From the NCBI RefSeq assembly GCF_003584125.1, contig NZ_QXFL01000005.1, positions 124,001 to 188,000 of the forward strand: 64,000 nt of DNA, in the 5' to 3' direction. The position numbers were made by a program, and so were the translations under genes. Shown piece after piece: positions 53,990 to 63,299 of the stretch. Source of the stretch: Aurantiacibacter zhengii (GTDB lineage: Bacteria; Pseudomonadota; Alphaproteobacteria; Sphingomonadales; Sphingomonadaceae). Numbering within the stretch: position 1 is the first letter of the stretch; every line of letters starts with the position of its first letter. The notes beneath the pieces were generated by a model. The model did not search any database. It had not been told where the DNA came from and saw only the letters and a list, made by a program, of their open reading frames with translations.

Positions 53990-54876
53990 CCACGACTTCT
54001 CCCGCAACCCGGCTGGGTGATGGCGCGTCCAAACGCGCCCGCACGCTGGTGACGCCGGAAGGGCTCGCCCTGCCGCTGACCGTCGGCAGCAAAGGCGCGC
54101 GGGCCGGTGCGCTGATCCTCGACCTGGTGATCCTGCTGGTGGGCACGATCATCGTATTCGTCGCCCTCTACGCCATCGGCTTCGGCCTGTTCGACCTGGA
54201 GGCAAGCGAAGCCAACCCGGTCATGCAGGTCGTGATGATCGTGGTGATCCTGTTCGGCTTCCTTGCGCGATACGGCTATTTCCTGTGGTTCGAGCTGGGT
54301 CCGCGCGCGGCCACGCCGGGAAAGCGGCTGGTGGGCCTGCGCGTCGCGGCAAGGGACGGCGGGCGGCTGACAGCGGAAATGGTGATCGCCCGCAACCTGG
54401 TGCGCGACGCGGAAGTGTTCCTGCCCGCTTTCTTCCTGCTGGGCGGCGGCCAGGAGGCTGGCATCGCCGGCTGGGCCGCCTTCATCTGGCTGGCGGTGTT
54501 CGTGCTGTTCCCCTTCTTCAACCGGGATGCGCTGCGTGCAGGAGACCTGGTGGCAGGAACCTGGGTGGTGGAAGCAAGCCGCCTGAAACTGAAGGATGCT
54601 ATGTCCCTCGCCCCCGACCGCGCGGACACCTATCGCTTTGGCGAGGCGGAACTGGCGGTCTACGGCGAACACGAATTGCAGGTGCTGGAAAAGGTGCTGC
54701 GCGAAGACAGGCCGCAGGCGCTTCGCGAAGTGGCGGAGGCTATTACCGGCAAGATCGGCTGGCAGCTGGGCGAAGGGGACGAGCGCGAATTCCTGGAGGC
54801 GTTCTACGCCGCGCTGCGCGGCCATCTTGAGGGCAACATGCGCTTTGGCAAACGCAAGCGGGACAAGTTCTCGTGA
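53986..54876 (+). CDS. RDD-family membrane protein
   Basis: A 296-residue protein. The RDD domain has R-A-G-A-L-I-L-D at the first helix (ARAGALILDLVILLVG), two further helices, and the late conserved FFNRDALRAGDLVAGTWVV, which carry the Arg and Asp residues naming the family. A C-terminal cytoplasmic region of about 110 residues (from near 205) is helical and highly charged. RDD proteins have unknown, possibly transport, functions. It ends the MoxR block; overlapping ATGA starts link it to both neighbours. Confidence 0.88.
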   Translation: MTTTSPATRLGDGASKRARTLVTPEGLALPLTVGSKGARAGALILDLVILLVGTIIVFVALYAIGFGLFDLEASEANPVMQVVMIVVILFGFLARYGYFLWFELGPRAATPGKRLVGLRVAARDGGRLTAEMVIARNLVRDAEVFLPAFFLLGGGQEAGIAGWAAFIWLAVFVLFPFFNRDALRAGDLVAGTWVVEASRLKLKDAMSLAPDRADTYRFGEAELAVYGEHELQVLEKVLREDRPQALREVAEAITGKIGWQLGEGDEREFLEAFYAALRGHLEGNMRFGKRKRDKFS

Positions 54877-55394
54877 CGCTGCTGCGCGATGCCACGCCCG
54901 ATGATGCCGAGGCGCTCGCCCGCCTGGGGCGCGAGAGCTTCTGTCACGCTTTCGAGGATCTCTATCGGCCACAGGACCTGCGGCAATTCCTGGAAGAAAC
55001 CTATTCGGCGCGGGCCATTGCGCAGGAAATCGCCGACCCCGGCATTCGCCACCAGTTGACGCAGGATGCGCCCGGCAGCCCGCTAAGCGCCTTTATCAAG
55101 GTGAGGTACGCCAGCCCCTACACCGAGTATTCGGACGCCGCGAACCCGCTGTGCCTTGGCCAGCTCTACACCGATCCCGCCCGCACGGGCGAAGGGCTTG
55201 GCGCTGTTCTGGTGGATTGGTGCCTGGACCTTGCGCGCGGGCGCGGCTGCGACGCCGTGCAGCTCTCGGTCTACAGCGAGAACTACGGTGCGCAGCGGTT
55301 CTACCAGCGCTATGGCTTTGGCAAGATTGCCGATATCGTATTCTGGGTGGGCGAACAGCGCGACGCTGAATTCCTCTACGAATTGCGCCTCTAG
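54873..55394 (+). CDS. GNAT-family N-acetyltransferase
   Basis: A 173-residue GNAT. It begins LLRDATPDDAEALARLGRESF, has LGQLYTDPARTGEGLGAVLVDWCL as acetyl-CoA loop (near residue 102) and NYGAQRFYQRYGF near residue 138. It resembles protein/peptide alanine or other small-molecule acetyltransferases; substrate not known. The GTG at 54873 overlaps the RDD stop by 4 bases (GTGA). Confidence 0.9.
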   Translation: MTLLRDATPDDAEALARLGRESFCHAFEDLYRPQDLRQFLEETYSARAIAQEIADPGIRHQLTQDAPGSPLSAFIKVRYASPYTEYSDAANPLCLGQLYTDPARTGEGLGAVLVDWCLDLARGRGCDAVQLSVYSENYGAQRFYQRYGFGKIADIVFWVGEQRDAEFLYELRL

Positions 55395-55454
55395 CTGCTG
55401 CAATAGCAATCTGGGTTAAGAGGCCCTTAGGGCTTTTCCGCCATACCTTTGGCG

Positions 55455-56708
55455 ATGGGAATAGTAGCACCGATCTTGCCCGCCTTCGACGAGGCTTCCG
55501 CCCGCCCGCTGGCCGATGAACTCGTCACCGATCCGGGTATCGATCGCATCCTGGCATCGGTGCGCGGACATCTCGGCGTCGAGATCGCCTTCGTCTCCCG
55601 CTATGTCGAGGATGACCAGCGCGAACTCACCCATGTCAGTTCCGACCTCGATTTGCCGATGGGCCCCGGCTTTCGCGAACATCGCGAGGAGAGCTATTGC
55701 TGGCACATCCTCAATGGCCGCCTGCCCGAACTGATTCAGGATCCGGCCGACCACCCGCTGACGCAGAAGCTGGCGATTACCGATTTCCTGCCCGTGGGCT
55801 GCCACATCAACACCCCCCTGCGGCTTGCCGATGGCACCGTCTGGGGCAGTTTCTGCGCGCTGGGGCGCACGCCCGATCGCAGCTTGAACGCGCGTGACCT
55901 GAATATCCTGAAAAGCTTTGCCGGTCTGGTGGGCGAGCGCATCGAGGCCTCGCTGGAAGAAGACATCATGCTGCGCCAGGCGCGCCGCCGGGTGGAGGCC
56001 ATGCTGGATGGCCACGCCGTGACCATTTTCCAGCAGCCGATCCACGACCTTGCCAACGGCAGGCCCGTGGGCGTGGAATGTCTTGCCCGCTTCCCCGACC
56101 TGACGAAGCGCGGGCCGCAGGCCTGGTTCGACGATGCTGAACGCACCGGCCTTGGCAACCAGCTGGAAATGACCGCTGTGCGCTGCGCCCTGGAAACCGT
56201 GGGCACGGTGCCCGACGGCATTTACGCCGCCATCAATGCCTCGCCTGCCACCATCATTTCGGGCGAGCTGCGCAAGGTGCTGGAACAGTCGGGTGCCCGC
56301 GATCTGGTGATCGAGGTTACCGAGCACCAGCAAGTCGCGGATTTCGGGGCACTGGCGCGCGAGATTGCCGCGCTCAAGCCGTTCGCCCGCATCGCGATCG
56401 ACGATGTCGGCACCGGCTATTCCGGTCTCCGCCACCTGATCGAGCTGCAGCCCGACGTGCTCAAGATGGACATGATTCTCACGCGCGAGTGCGACACCGA
56501 TCCGGCACGCCGGGCCATCGCCGCTGCCATGGTGCAGTTCTCGCGCGATATCGGCGCAAAGCTGGTCGCCGAGGGGATCGAGACCGAAGGCGAGCGCGCG
56601 GTGATGCAAGATCTGGGCGTCGATCATGGCCAAGGCTACCTGTTCGCCCGTCCGTTGCCGGTCGTGGCCGCGCAGCAGCACTTGCTGGGCGTCGCGCTGG
56701 GCGAATAG
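55455..56708 (+). CDS. GAF-EAL domain protein (cyclic-di-GMP phosphodiesterase)
   Basis: A 417-residue cytoplasmic protein. The N-terminal GAF domain (about 20-165) is followed by an EAL domain (about 175-415). The EAL signature reads ECLARF, with the catalytic Glu kept. Other catalytic residues seem present: N in AAINASP, E in VIEVTEH, DD in AIDDVGTGYSG, K in LKMDM, E in VAEGIETEGE and Q in GQGYLFARP. So it likely hydrolyses cyclic-di-GMP. A ribosome site is weak; the ATG at 55455 follows a TTG at 55449. It ends 6 bases before the Kef antiporter gene on the other strand. Confidence 0.9.
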   Translation: MGIVAPILPAFDEASARPLADELVTDPGIDRILASVRGHLGVEIAFVSRYVEDDQRELTHVSSDLDLPMGPGFREHREESYCWHILNGRLPELIQDPADHPLTQKLAITDFLPVGCHINTPLRLADGTVWGSFCALGRTPDRSLNARDLNILKSFAGLVGERIEASLEEDIMLRQARRRVEAMLDGHAVTIFQQPIHDLANGRPVGVECLARFPDLTKRGPQAWFDDAERTGLGNQLEMTAVRCALETVGTVPDGIYAAINASPATIISGELRKVLEQSGARDLVIEVTEHQQVADFGALAREIAALKPFARIAIDDVGTGYSGLRHLIELQPDVLKMDMILTRECDTDPARRAIAAAMVQFSRDIGAKLVAEGIETEGERAVMQDLGVDHGQGYLFARPLPVVAAQQHLLGVALGE

Positions 56709-56714
56709 GGGCGC

Positions 56715-58472
56715 CTAGCCCTCCCCGCGCAGTTCCCTTTGCTGCTGGCGGGTCATTTCCTGGGCCGCGTAGATATTCCCGCCCTCGATCTGCACGTCCA
56801 TGCGCTTGCGGTCGTTTTCCCGGTAGGTGCCTTCCGCATCCTCGATCTCGCGCTCGCTCAGCCCGATGTTCTCCAGCGCCATGCGGGCAACCGCGATGGC
56901 ACTTTCGTAAACTTCGCGCATGACATATTCCGCCTTGCTGTTCGCCAGCGCGATCACGCTCTTGCGGTCGAACCCGCGCACGTAGATCGTTGCCTTGGGA
57001 AAGGCCTCTGCCACGGCATCGATAAATTCGCGCTCGGGCACCTCGTCCATGCAGAACATGATCAGCTGCACTTCGGCCGCGCCCGCCTGACGCAGCAGGT
57101 CCATCCGCGTGCCGTCGCCGAAATAGACCTTGCTGCCGAATTCTTCCGCCGTGTCGATCTGGGCGCTGTTCCGGTCGATCAGGGTCACCGACAGCCCGCC
57201 CGCCAGCAGCGTCTGCGCCACGGTCTGGCCGAAGCGGCCGAAGCCCACCACCAGTGCGCTGGCACCTTCGTCGCGGGGTTCCTCGCGCGATTGTTCTGCG
57301 CCCTTCGGCTCCTGCCGGATCCTGCGGGTCGCGATCATCAGGAACGGCGTTGCCGCCATCGAGAGCGTGACGATAGCACCGAACAGGCTGGACTGGTCCA
57401 TCGAGATCAGCCCGCCCTGCACCGCCTGGGTATAGAGCACGAAGGCGAACTCGCCGCCCTGGCTCAGTAGCAGGCCAAGCGCCAGCGCCGCGCGCCAGCG
57501 CATTTTCATGACCAGCCCCAGCCCCATGATGATGGCTGTCTTCAGCGCGATCAGCAGCACCGCGAAGCCGAGCACGAACAGCGGGTTCTCGGCAATCACG
57601 CCAAGGTCCAGCATCATCCCCACGGCCACGAAGAACAGGCCCAGCAGGATGGCGCGGAACGGCTCGATATCGGCTTCCAGCTCGTGCCGGTAACGGGTGT
57701 CGGCCAGCATGACGCCTGCAATGAACGCACCAAGCGCGGCAGACAGGCCCAGCGCTTCCATCACCACGGCGCTCGCCAGCACGGTGAACAGCGCGGCCAC
57801 GATGAACAGCTCCCGCTCACCAAGCGTGCCGATCAGGCTGAACAGCGGGCGGATCAGCAGGCGGCCCGCGGCGACAAGACCCAGCACGGCTGCCAGCGTC
57901 AGCAGGCCCAGCATCCAGCCCGACGGCCCGTCTTCGCCGCCAGTGCCCAGCGCCGCGACGATGGTGATGAGGGGAATGATGGAGAGGTCCTGGAACAGCA
58001 GGATGGCAAAAGCCCGTTCGCCAAACGGCGTACGCAGGCGTCCGCCCGCCTGCAGCATCGGCAGCACCTGCGCGGTGGAGGACAGGCCAAGCGGCAAGCC
58101 GATCGCCAGCGCGGCGGCGTAGGGGTAGCCGAGCAGCGCCAGCACCGTGGCGCTAACCGCCAGGCCGCAGGCCGTGACCTGCGCCAGTCCCAAGCCGAAG
58201 ATCGCGCCCTTCATTCGCCAGAGCCGCGCCGGCGACAGTTCCAGTCCGACCACGAACAGCAGCATGACGATGCCCAGTTCGGCGACCTCGGCCATTTCCT
58301 GCGCATTGCCGACGAGGCCCAGCACATGCGGCCCCAGTACGGCGCCCGCCACGAGATAGCCCAGCGTCGCGCCAAGGCCCGCGCGGCGGAAAGCCAGAAC
58401 GGCCACCATGGCAAAGCCCAGCATCAGCATGGCATCGCGCAGCAGCAGTCCGGCCGAGTGCTCTTCCATCAT
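56715..58472 (-). CDS. Kef-type monovalent cation:proton antiporter with TrkA-N domain
   Basis: A 585-residue CPA2 antiporter. About 12-13 membrane helices occupy residues 10-385 with [33 protein letters not shown] (the D of the ion site) and [16 protein letters not shown]. The C-terminal RCK/TrkA-N domain has [15 protein letters not shown] and IDRN for nucleotide binding. It likely effluxes K+ in exchange for H+, gated by NAD(H) or glutathione adducts. It is convergent with the EAL gene, and 34 bases precede the ZntB-like gene. Confidence 0.92.
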   Translation of the reverse strand: MMEEHSAGLLLRDAMLMLGFAMVAVLAFRRAGLGATLGYLVAGAVLGPHVLGLVGNAQEMAEVAELGIVMLLFVVGLELSPARLWRMKGAIFGLGLAQVTACGLAVSATVLALLGYPYAAALAIGLPLGLSSTAQVLPMLQAGGRLRTPFGERAFAILLFQDLSIIPLITIVAALGTGGEDGPSGWMLGLLTLAAVLGLVAAGRLLIRPLFSLIGTLGERELFIVAALFTVLASAVVMEALGLSAALGAFIAGVMLADTRYRHELEADIEPFRAILLGLFFVAVGMMLDLGVIAENPLFVLGFAVLLIALKTAIIMGLGLVMKMRWRAALALGLLLSQGGEFAFVLYTQAVQGGLISMDQSSLFGAIVTLSMAATPFLMIATRRIRQEPKGAEQSREEPRDEGASALVVGFGRFGQTVAQTLLAGGLSVTLIDRNSAQIDTAEEFGSKVYFGDGTRMDLLRQAGAAEVQLIMFCMDEVPEREFIDAVAEAFPKATIYVRGFDRKSVIALANSKAEYVMREVYESAIAVARMALENIGLSEREIEDAEGTYRENDRKRMDVQIEGGNIYAAQEMTRQQQRELRGEG

Positions 58473-58506
58473 TCAACTCCAGCCAATGCCGATCACGCGG
58501 CTGCGG

Positions 58507-59520
58507 TCACAGCCATTTCCACTTCCAGAACAATGCCAGCTGCACCAGCAGGATGGTGCAGCACAGGCCGACCACGATCCAGAATGCGTTGCCGTCTTCC
58601 ACCCCCGGCATCCCGCCGACATTGATGCCCAGCAGTCCGGTGATGAAACCGAGCGGAAGGAAGATGCCCGCCACGATGGTGAGGAGGTAGGTCGCCTGTT
58701 CGTTGCGCGCAATGGAGCGACTGCGAACATCGTCCATCAGCACCACGGCGCTTTCCTTACTGATGTCGAGATCGTCGAGATAGCGCCGCAGCCGGTCGAT
58801 GGACTCGGCAATCTCGCGCCGGTCGTGATCCTCGAACCACGGCGGGGCATAGCGCGAGATCGCCTCCAGCGCCTCGTGCATGGGGCCCATGTGGCGCTTC
58901 AGCCCCAGGCAGTTGCGGCGGATCACGGCGATCTTCTCCAGCATCTCCTCCGCCTCGCCGTCCTGCTCCTGCTCCTCCAGCGCATCGATATGTTCGTTCA
59001 TGTCGACGATGGAGCGGTTCATCCGGTTGATCATCGCTTCCGTCAGTTCGGTGATGAGAGCGCCTGCGTCGGTGGGTCCGGCCTCCCGCCGGTCGATCAT
59101 GGCCAGCACCCGGCGCGGGGTCTGCAGGGGCAGGCGGCGCAGGGTGATCAGGCGGCTGCCGTCGCACCACAGCTGCATGGAAAGCATGTCTTCGGGTTCG
59201 GCACCGGGATTGAAGTTGATGCCGCGCAGCGTGGCCACCAAGGTGTTACCTTCGCGAAAGGCACGCGGGCGGGTGCGGTCGCTGACCAGCAGTTCGCGCG
59301 TGGGTTCGGGAATGTCGAGCGCTTCCAGCCATTCCATCACGCCCGGGCGGTTGCGGCACAGGTGAACCCACAGCACCTCTCCCGGGCGGGACGGCGTCCA
59401 GTGCCGCGCCTCTTCCCATTCGAGCGGCCTGCCCGCGCCAACCCCGTCCAGCACACGGGCGAACAGCAGGGGGTGATCTTCGGGGCAATCGGGTGCCGGT
59501 TTTTCTTCGATTTCGTCCAT
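58507..59520 (-). CDS. CorA/ZntB-family divalent cation transporter
   Basis: A 337-residue protein of the 2-TM-GxN family. The long cytoplasmic N-terminal domain (about 275 residues, helical coiled-coil near 150-275) is followed by two C-terminal membrane helices. The loop between them reads [12 protein letters not shown], matching ZntB (GxNxGGxP) rather than CorA (GMNF). ZntB proteins move Zn2+ with protons. The direction and the metal are inferred from family. Confidence 0.88.
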   Translation of the reverse strand: MDEIEEKPAPDCPEDHPLLFARVLDGVGAGRPLEWEEARHWTPSRPGEVLWVHLCRNRPGVMEWLEALDIPEPTRELLVSDRTRPRAFREGNTLVATLRGINFNPGAEPEDMLSMQLWCDGSRLITLRRLPLQTPRRVLAMIDRREAGPTDAGALITELTEAMINRMNRSIVDMNEHIDALEEQEQDGEAEEMLEKIAVIRRNCLGLKRHMGPMHEALEAISRYAPPWFEDHDRREIAESIDRLRRYLDDLDISKESAVVLMDDVRSRSIARNEQATYLLTIVAGIFLPLGFITGLLGINVGGMPGVEDGNAFWIVVGLCCTILLVQLALFWKWKWL

Positions 59521-59592
59521 CGCCCGTTGTCATGCCGCAAATGGCTGCGCCTGTCATTGCCCCTTCATGCAAGGCGGCCTATATCCGTGTCC

Positions 59593-60747
59593 ATGTCCGC
59601 AGACGCCATTTCCAAGGTTCGCCCCTGGCGCATGATAGAGCGCCGCCAGTCCCGCCAGATCATGGTCGGCCACGTGCCGGTCGGCGGCGATGCGCCGATC
59701 ACCGTGCAGACGATGACGAACACGCCGACGGAGGACGTGGGCGCGACCATCGACCAGATACGCCGTTGCGAGGATGCGGGCGCGGACATCATCCGCGTGT
59801 CCTGCCCCACGGCGGAATCGACCGCGAACTTCGACCAGATCACCAAGGCGGCGAACGTGCCGATCGTGGCCGACATCCATTTCCACTACAAGCGCGCGCT
59901 GGAAGCCGCCGACAAGGGCGCGGCCTGCCTGCGTATCAATCCCGGCAACATCGGTTCGTCGGAGCGGGTGGCGGAGGTTGTTCGCGCGGCGAAGGCCAAC
60001 GGCTGCGCGATCCGTATCGGGGTAAACGCAGGTAGCCTCGAGAAGGACCTGCTCGAGAAATACGGCGAGCCGTGCCCGGAGGCGCTGATCGAAAGCGCGC
60101 TGGACCATATCAAGCTGCTGCAGGACCACGATTTCCACGAATACAAGGTCGCGGTGAAAGCCAGCGACGTGTTCCTGGCCGTCGCCGCCTACCACGGCCT
60201 TGCCGAAGCGGTGGATTGCCCGCTGCACCTGGGCATTACCGAGGCCGGCGGGCTGATCGGCGGCACGGTGAAAAGCTCCATCGGCATCGGCAGCCTGCTG
60301 TGGGCGGGCATCGGTGACACCATCCGCGTCTCGCTTTCGGCGGAGCCGGAACAGGAAGTGCGCGTGGGCTTCGAAATGCTGAAAGCGCTGGGCCTGCGCA
60401 CCCGCGGCGTTCGCGTAGTCTCCTGTCCCTCGTGCTCGCGCCAGGGTTTCGACGTGATCCGCACGGTGGAGGCGCTGGAAGCACGGCTGGAGCATATCAA
60501 GACGCCGATGAGCCTCTCGGTCCTCGGCTGCGTGGTGAACGGCCCGGGCGAAGCGCGCGAAACCGACATCGGCATCACCGGCGGCGGCGCGGGCAAGCAC
60601 ATGGTCTACCTCTCCGGCGTGACCGACCACCACGTGCAGAGCGACGACATGCTCGATCACATCGTGAAACTGGTGGAAGAAAAGGCCGCGCAGATCGAAG
60701 CGGGCACGGCCACGGCCTTCGATCCCCATGCAGAGGCCGCCGAATGA
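59593..60747 (+). CDS. ispG: 4-hydroxy-3-methylbut-2-en-1-yl diphosphate synthase IspG (GcpE)
   Basis: A 384-residue iron-sulfur enzyme of the MEP isoprenoid pathway. The TIM barrel carries [23 protein letters not shown], and RINPGNIG. The [4Fe-4S] ligands are Cys in [10 protein letters not shown] and the Cys/Glu pair in [13 protein letters not shown]. The ATG at 59593 is the one that gives the normal N-terminus. The next gene starts by overlapping the stop (ATGA). Confidence 0.96.
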   Translation: MSADAISKVRPWRMIERRQSRQIMVGHVPVGGDAPITVQTMTNTPTEDVGATIDQIRRCEDAGADIIRVSCPTAESTANFDQITKAANVPIVADIHFHYKRALEAADKGAACLRINPGNIGSSERVAEVVRAAKANGCAIRIGVNAGSLEKDLLEKYGEPCPEALIESALDHIKLLQDHDFHEYKVAVKASDVFLAVAAYHGLAEAVDCPLHLGITEAGGLIGGTVKSSIGIGSLLWAGIGDTIRVSLSAEPEQEVRVGFEMLKALGLRTRGVRVVSCPSCSRQGFDVIRTVEALEARLEHIKTPMSLSVLGCVVNGPGEARETDIGITGGGAGKHMVYLSGVTDHHVQSDDMLDHIVKLVEEKAAQIEAGTATAFDPHAEAAE

Positions 60748-61259
60748 TCCGCACACGCGGGCTGGCAGCTCTGACCGCGCTGGGATTGCTGGGCGCTTGC
60801 GCATCGACCGGGACGCACGAGATCGCCGGTCCGGCGGCCATCAGCCATCCGGAAGGCGCGGTGTTCGATCCTTCCCTCGATGCCCATGCAGCCGTGGATG
60901 CCGCGCTGGAAAGCGCCCGCACTAACAACACCAGGGTGTTGCTGGTGATGGGCGCCAACTGGTGCCACGACAGCCGCGCGCTGACGAGCTACCTGATGGA
61001 GCCAGAACTCGCCGACCTGCTCGAAGCAAGCTATGAGGTCGTCTATATCGACGTCGGTCTGCCGCAGACCGGCGATGGCTTCAATCTCGACATCGCCGAA
61101 CGCTTCGGCGTCACATCCGAAGGCACGCCCAACGTGCTGGTGCTGGATGCCGACGGCGGATTGCTCAATTCGCAGGAGGACGCGACAAGCTGGCGCAATT
61201 CCGCCAGCCGCACCTCGTCAGACGTTCTTGCCACGCTGCAAGGCTGGGCCGCCTCTTGA
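60744..61259 (+). CDS. Thioredoxin-like lipoprotein with single-Cys active site
   Basis: A 171-residue protein. A lipoprotein signal ends in LLGAC (Cys near residue 19). The thioredoxin-like fold follows, with [20 protein letters not shown] at the active site: W-C-H-D-S replaces W-C-x-x-C, so only one redox Cys is left. The [15 protein letters not shown] strand carries the cis-Pro. Single-Cys thioredoxin-like lipoproteins may reduce mixed disulfides, act as chaperones, or handle peroxide. It overlaps ispG and the pyrophosphatase gene by 4 bases each. Confidence 0.85.
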   Translation: MIRTRGLAALTALGLLGACASTGTHEIAGPAAISHPEGAVFDPSLDAHAAVDAALESARTNNTRVLLVMGANWCHDSRALTSYLMEPELADLLEASYEVVYIDVGLPQTGDGFNLDIAERFGVTSEGTPNVLVLDADGGLLNSQEDATSWRNSASRTSSDVLATLQGWAAS

Positions 61260-61804
61260 TCGACGCGGATCATCTTGCCCGCATCCCGGCCCGAGACAAG
61301 GACGGGCTGCTGCACGCCTTCATCGAATGTCCCAAGGGCAATGGTCACAAAATCGACCTCGACAAGGAACTGGGGCTTTTCCGCTGGGCGCTGGAATTGC
61401 CTGAAGGCGTGACATTCCCAGCCAATTTCGGTTTCATTCCGGCGACCATGGCCGACGATGGCGATGCGCTGGACGTGCTGGTTTTGAGCGGCGGGGCGCT
61501 GCCTTCGGGCACGCTGGTTGCCGTTCGGCCCGTCGCAGTGCTGCGGATGGAGCAGGAAGAAAACGGCGAAATGGTCCGCAACGACAGGCTGGTGGGCGTA
61601 CCCCCGCTCAGCCAGAGTTTCGGGAAGGTGGAAAAGCTGGCGGACTTGCGCGAGACGATGCTGTGGGAACTCGGCACCTTTTTCCGCACCTACAACAGGA
61701 TGATCGGGCGCACGATCAACATTCTCGATCCCGGTGACGAGAAGGATGCGCAAGACCTGGCCGAGAAGGCCATCGCCATGAAGAAAAACGCCAACACCGG
61801 CTGA
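61256..61804 (+). CDS. Inorganic pyrophosphatase-family protein (divergent active site)
   Basis: A 182-residue protein of the family I soluble pyrophosphatase fold. The fold is clear: [43 protein letters not shown] and the late NDRLVGVPP. But several E. coli active-site residues differ: Glu31 is Asp, Tyr55 is Phe (PANF), the Pro in DGDP is Ala, and Lys104 is Arg. The metal-binding DxD (DDGD/ALD) core is kept. It may therefore have altered activity or another phosphoanhydride substrate. The TTG start overlaps the preceding stop. Confidence 0.85.
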   Translation: MIDADHLARIPARDKDGLLHAFIECPKGNGHKIDLDKELGLFRWALELPEGVTFPANFGFIPATMADDGDALDVLVLSGGALPSGTLVAVRPVAVLRMEQEENGEMVRNDRLVGVPPLSQSFGKVEKLADLRETMLWELGTFFRTYNRMIGRTINILDPGDEKDAQDLAEKAIAMKKNANTG

Positions 61805-61812
61805 TCGTTCGC

Positions 61813-62736
61813 TTGCTCCACGTTGTCCATCACGCCGATTACATGGCCCCGCGCCCGGAACGCGGCACCTTCAAGTTCGACAAGTACTTCCTCGTGATGG
61901 AGGAACTTCGCGCAAGCAAGGCCCCCATTACCGAACACGCCCCCGATCCCATGCCGCGCGAGTGGCTTGAAGCGGTGCATTGCCCCGACTACGTGGAACA
62001 CGTGTTCACCAGCACCGTACCGCGCGAGAAGGAGCGGCGAATCGGCTTTCCCGTCACCCCGCACATCGCCAGCCGCGTGCGCCACACCAACGGCGGCACC
62101 TGGCTGGCCGCGCAACTGGCGATGGAGCACGGCTATGCCGCAAACAGCGCGGCGGGCAGCCACCATGCGCTGCACGATACCGGGGCTGGTTACTGCGTGT
62201 TCAACGACCTTGCCGTTGCCAGCAACCGCCTGATTGCAGAAGGGGATGCGAGCCGCGTGCTGATCGTCGACCTCGACGTGCACCAGGGCGACGGCACGGC
62301 CAGCCTTACCGCACTGCGCGATGACGTGTTCACCCTGTCGATCCATGCCGAGAAGAACTTTCCCGCGCGCAAGGCCCGCTCCAACCGCGATGTCGGCCTG
62401 CCCGATGGACTGGACGATGATGGTTACATGGAAGTGCTGGACCGCGAACTGCCGCCGCTGATCGAGAAGTTCGCGCCCGACATCGTGCTCTATCAGGCGG
62501 GCGTGGACCCGCACGGGGACGACAAGCTGGGGCGGCTTGCGCTGACCGACGACGGCCTCGAACGGCGAGACCGGTTCGTGATCGCGCAGGCCCGCCGGCG
62601 CGGCCTGCCCGTCGCCAGTGCCCTTGGCGGAGGCTACGGAGCGGACCAGCGCGCCGTCGCCCGCAGGCACGCCGCATCCATGCTGGCGATGGCGGACGAG
62701 GACCGCCTTTACTCCGTGGCAAGACCTGGCGGTTAG
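61813..62736 (+). CDS. Histone deacetylase-family (acetylpolyamine amidohydrolase-like) hydrolase
   Basis: A 307-residue zinc hydrolase of the class II HDAC/AcuC/APAH superfamily. Active-site motifs: [17 protein letters not shown] (the charge relay His-His), [11 protein letters not shown] (Zn ligands Asp/His) and [11 protein letters not shown] (Zn ligand Asp). It removes acyl groups from proteins or polyamines, in the cytoplasm. The TTG at 61813 keeps the N-terminal HHADY motif of the family. It follows the pyrophosphatase gene after 8 bases. Confidence 0.92.
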   Translation: MLHVVHHADYMAPRPERGTFKFDKYFLVMEELRASKAPITEHAPDPMPREWLEAVHCPDYVEHVFTSTVPREKERRIGFPVTPHIASRVRHTNGGTWLAAQLAMEHGYAANSAAGSHHALHDTGAGYCVFNDLAVASNRLIAEGDASRVLIVDLDVHQGDGTASLTALRDDVFTLSIHAEKNFPARKARSNRDVGLPDGLDDDGYMEVLDRELPPLIEKFAPDIVLYQAGVDPHGDDKLGRLALTDDGLERRDRFVIAQARRRGLPVASALGGGYGADQRAVARRHAASMLAMADEDRLYSVARPGG

Positions 62737-62748
62737 AATGGCGCGCAT

Positions 62749-63282
62749 ATGGACATGCGCCTGCCCCTTGCCTGCGTGATGATAGTCGGCCTCGCCGTCG
62801 GTTTCGCCCTGCCGGTGATGGAAGCGGACAAGGATCTTGCAGGCGCGGAAGATCAGGCGGGCGAGAGCGCGATCACGCTTGGCGCCGCGCAACAGATCGG
62901 CCAGCAGGGCTGGGCGCAGGAGGTCATGCTCGAACGCGAACCCGACGGCCACTTCTATGCCGATGTCTTCGTGGAAGGCGTGCCTTCCAGGATGCTGGTG
63001 GATACCGGCGCCAGCGTGGTGGCGCTGACAGGCGAGGATGCGCTCGCCATGGGCCTGTACTGGGACGAGAACGATGTCGCTGCCGTGGCGCAGGGGGCAA
63101 GCGGCGCGGTCTATGGCGTGAACACCGTGGTGCCGCGCATGCGCCTTGGCGATTTCGAGGCGAGCGACGTGCGCGCCGTCATCATTCCCGAAGGGCTCGG
63201 CATATCGCTGTTGGGCCAGTCGTTCCTCGAGACCATCGACAATGTGCGCATCGCCGATGATCGCATGGTGCTGGAGAACTAG
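62749..63282 (+). CDS. Retropepsin-like membrane aspartic protease (TIGR02281 type)
   Basis: A 177-residue protein. One N-terminal membrane helix/signal anchor (residues 5-24) is followed by a periplasmic single-domain aspartic protease: MLVDTGASVVALT (D-T-G-A-S) near residue 84, GVNTVVPRMRLG, and the hydrophobic LLGQSFLETI near the end. Family members work as homodimers and are typical of alphaproteobacteria. The gene starts 12 bases after the HDAC-family gene. Confidence 0.9.
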   Translation: MDMRLPLACVMIVGLAVGFALPVMEADKDLAGAEDQAGESAITLGAAQQIGQQGWAQEVMLEREPDGHFYADVFVEGVPSRMLVDTGASVVALTGEDALAMGLYWDENDVAAVAQGASGAVYGVNTVVPRMRLGDFEASDVRAVIIPEGLGISLLGQSFLETIDNVRIADDRMVLEN

Positions 63283-63299
63283 CCGATGGACCTGTGCCG

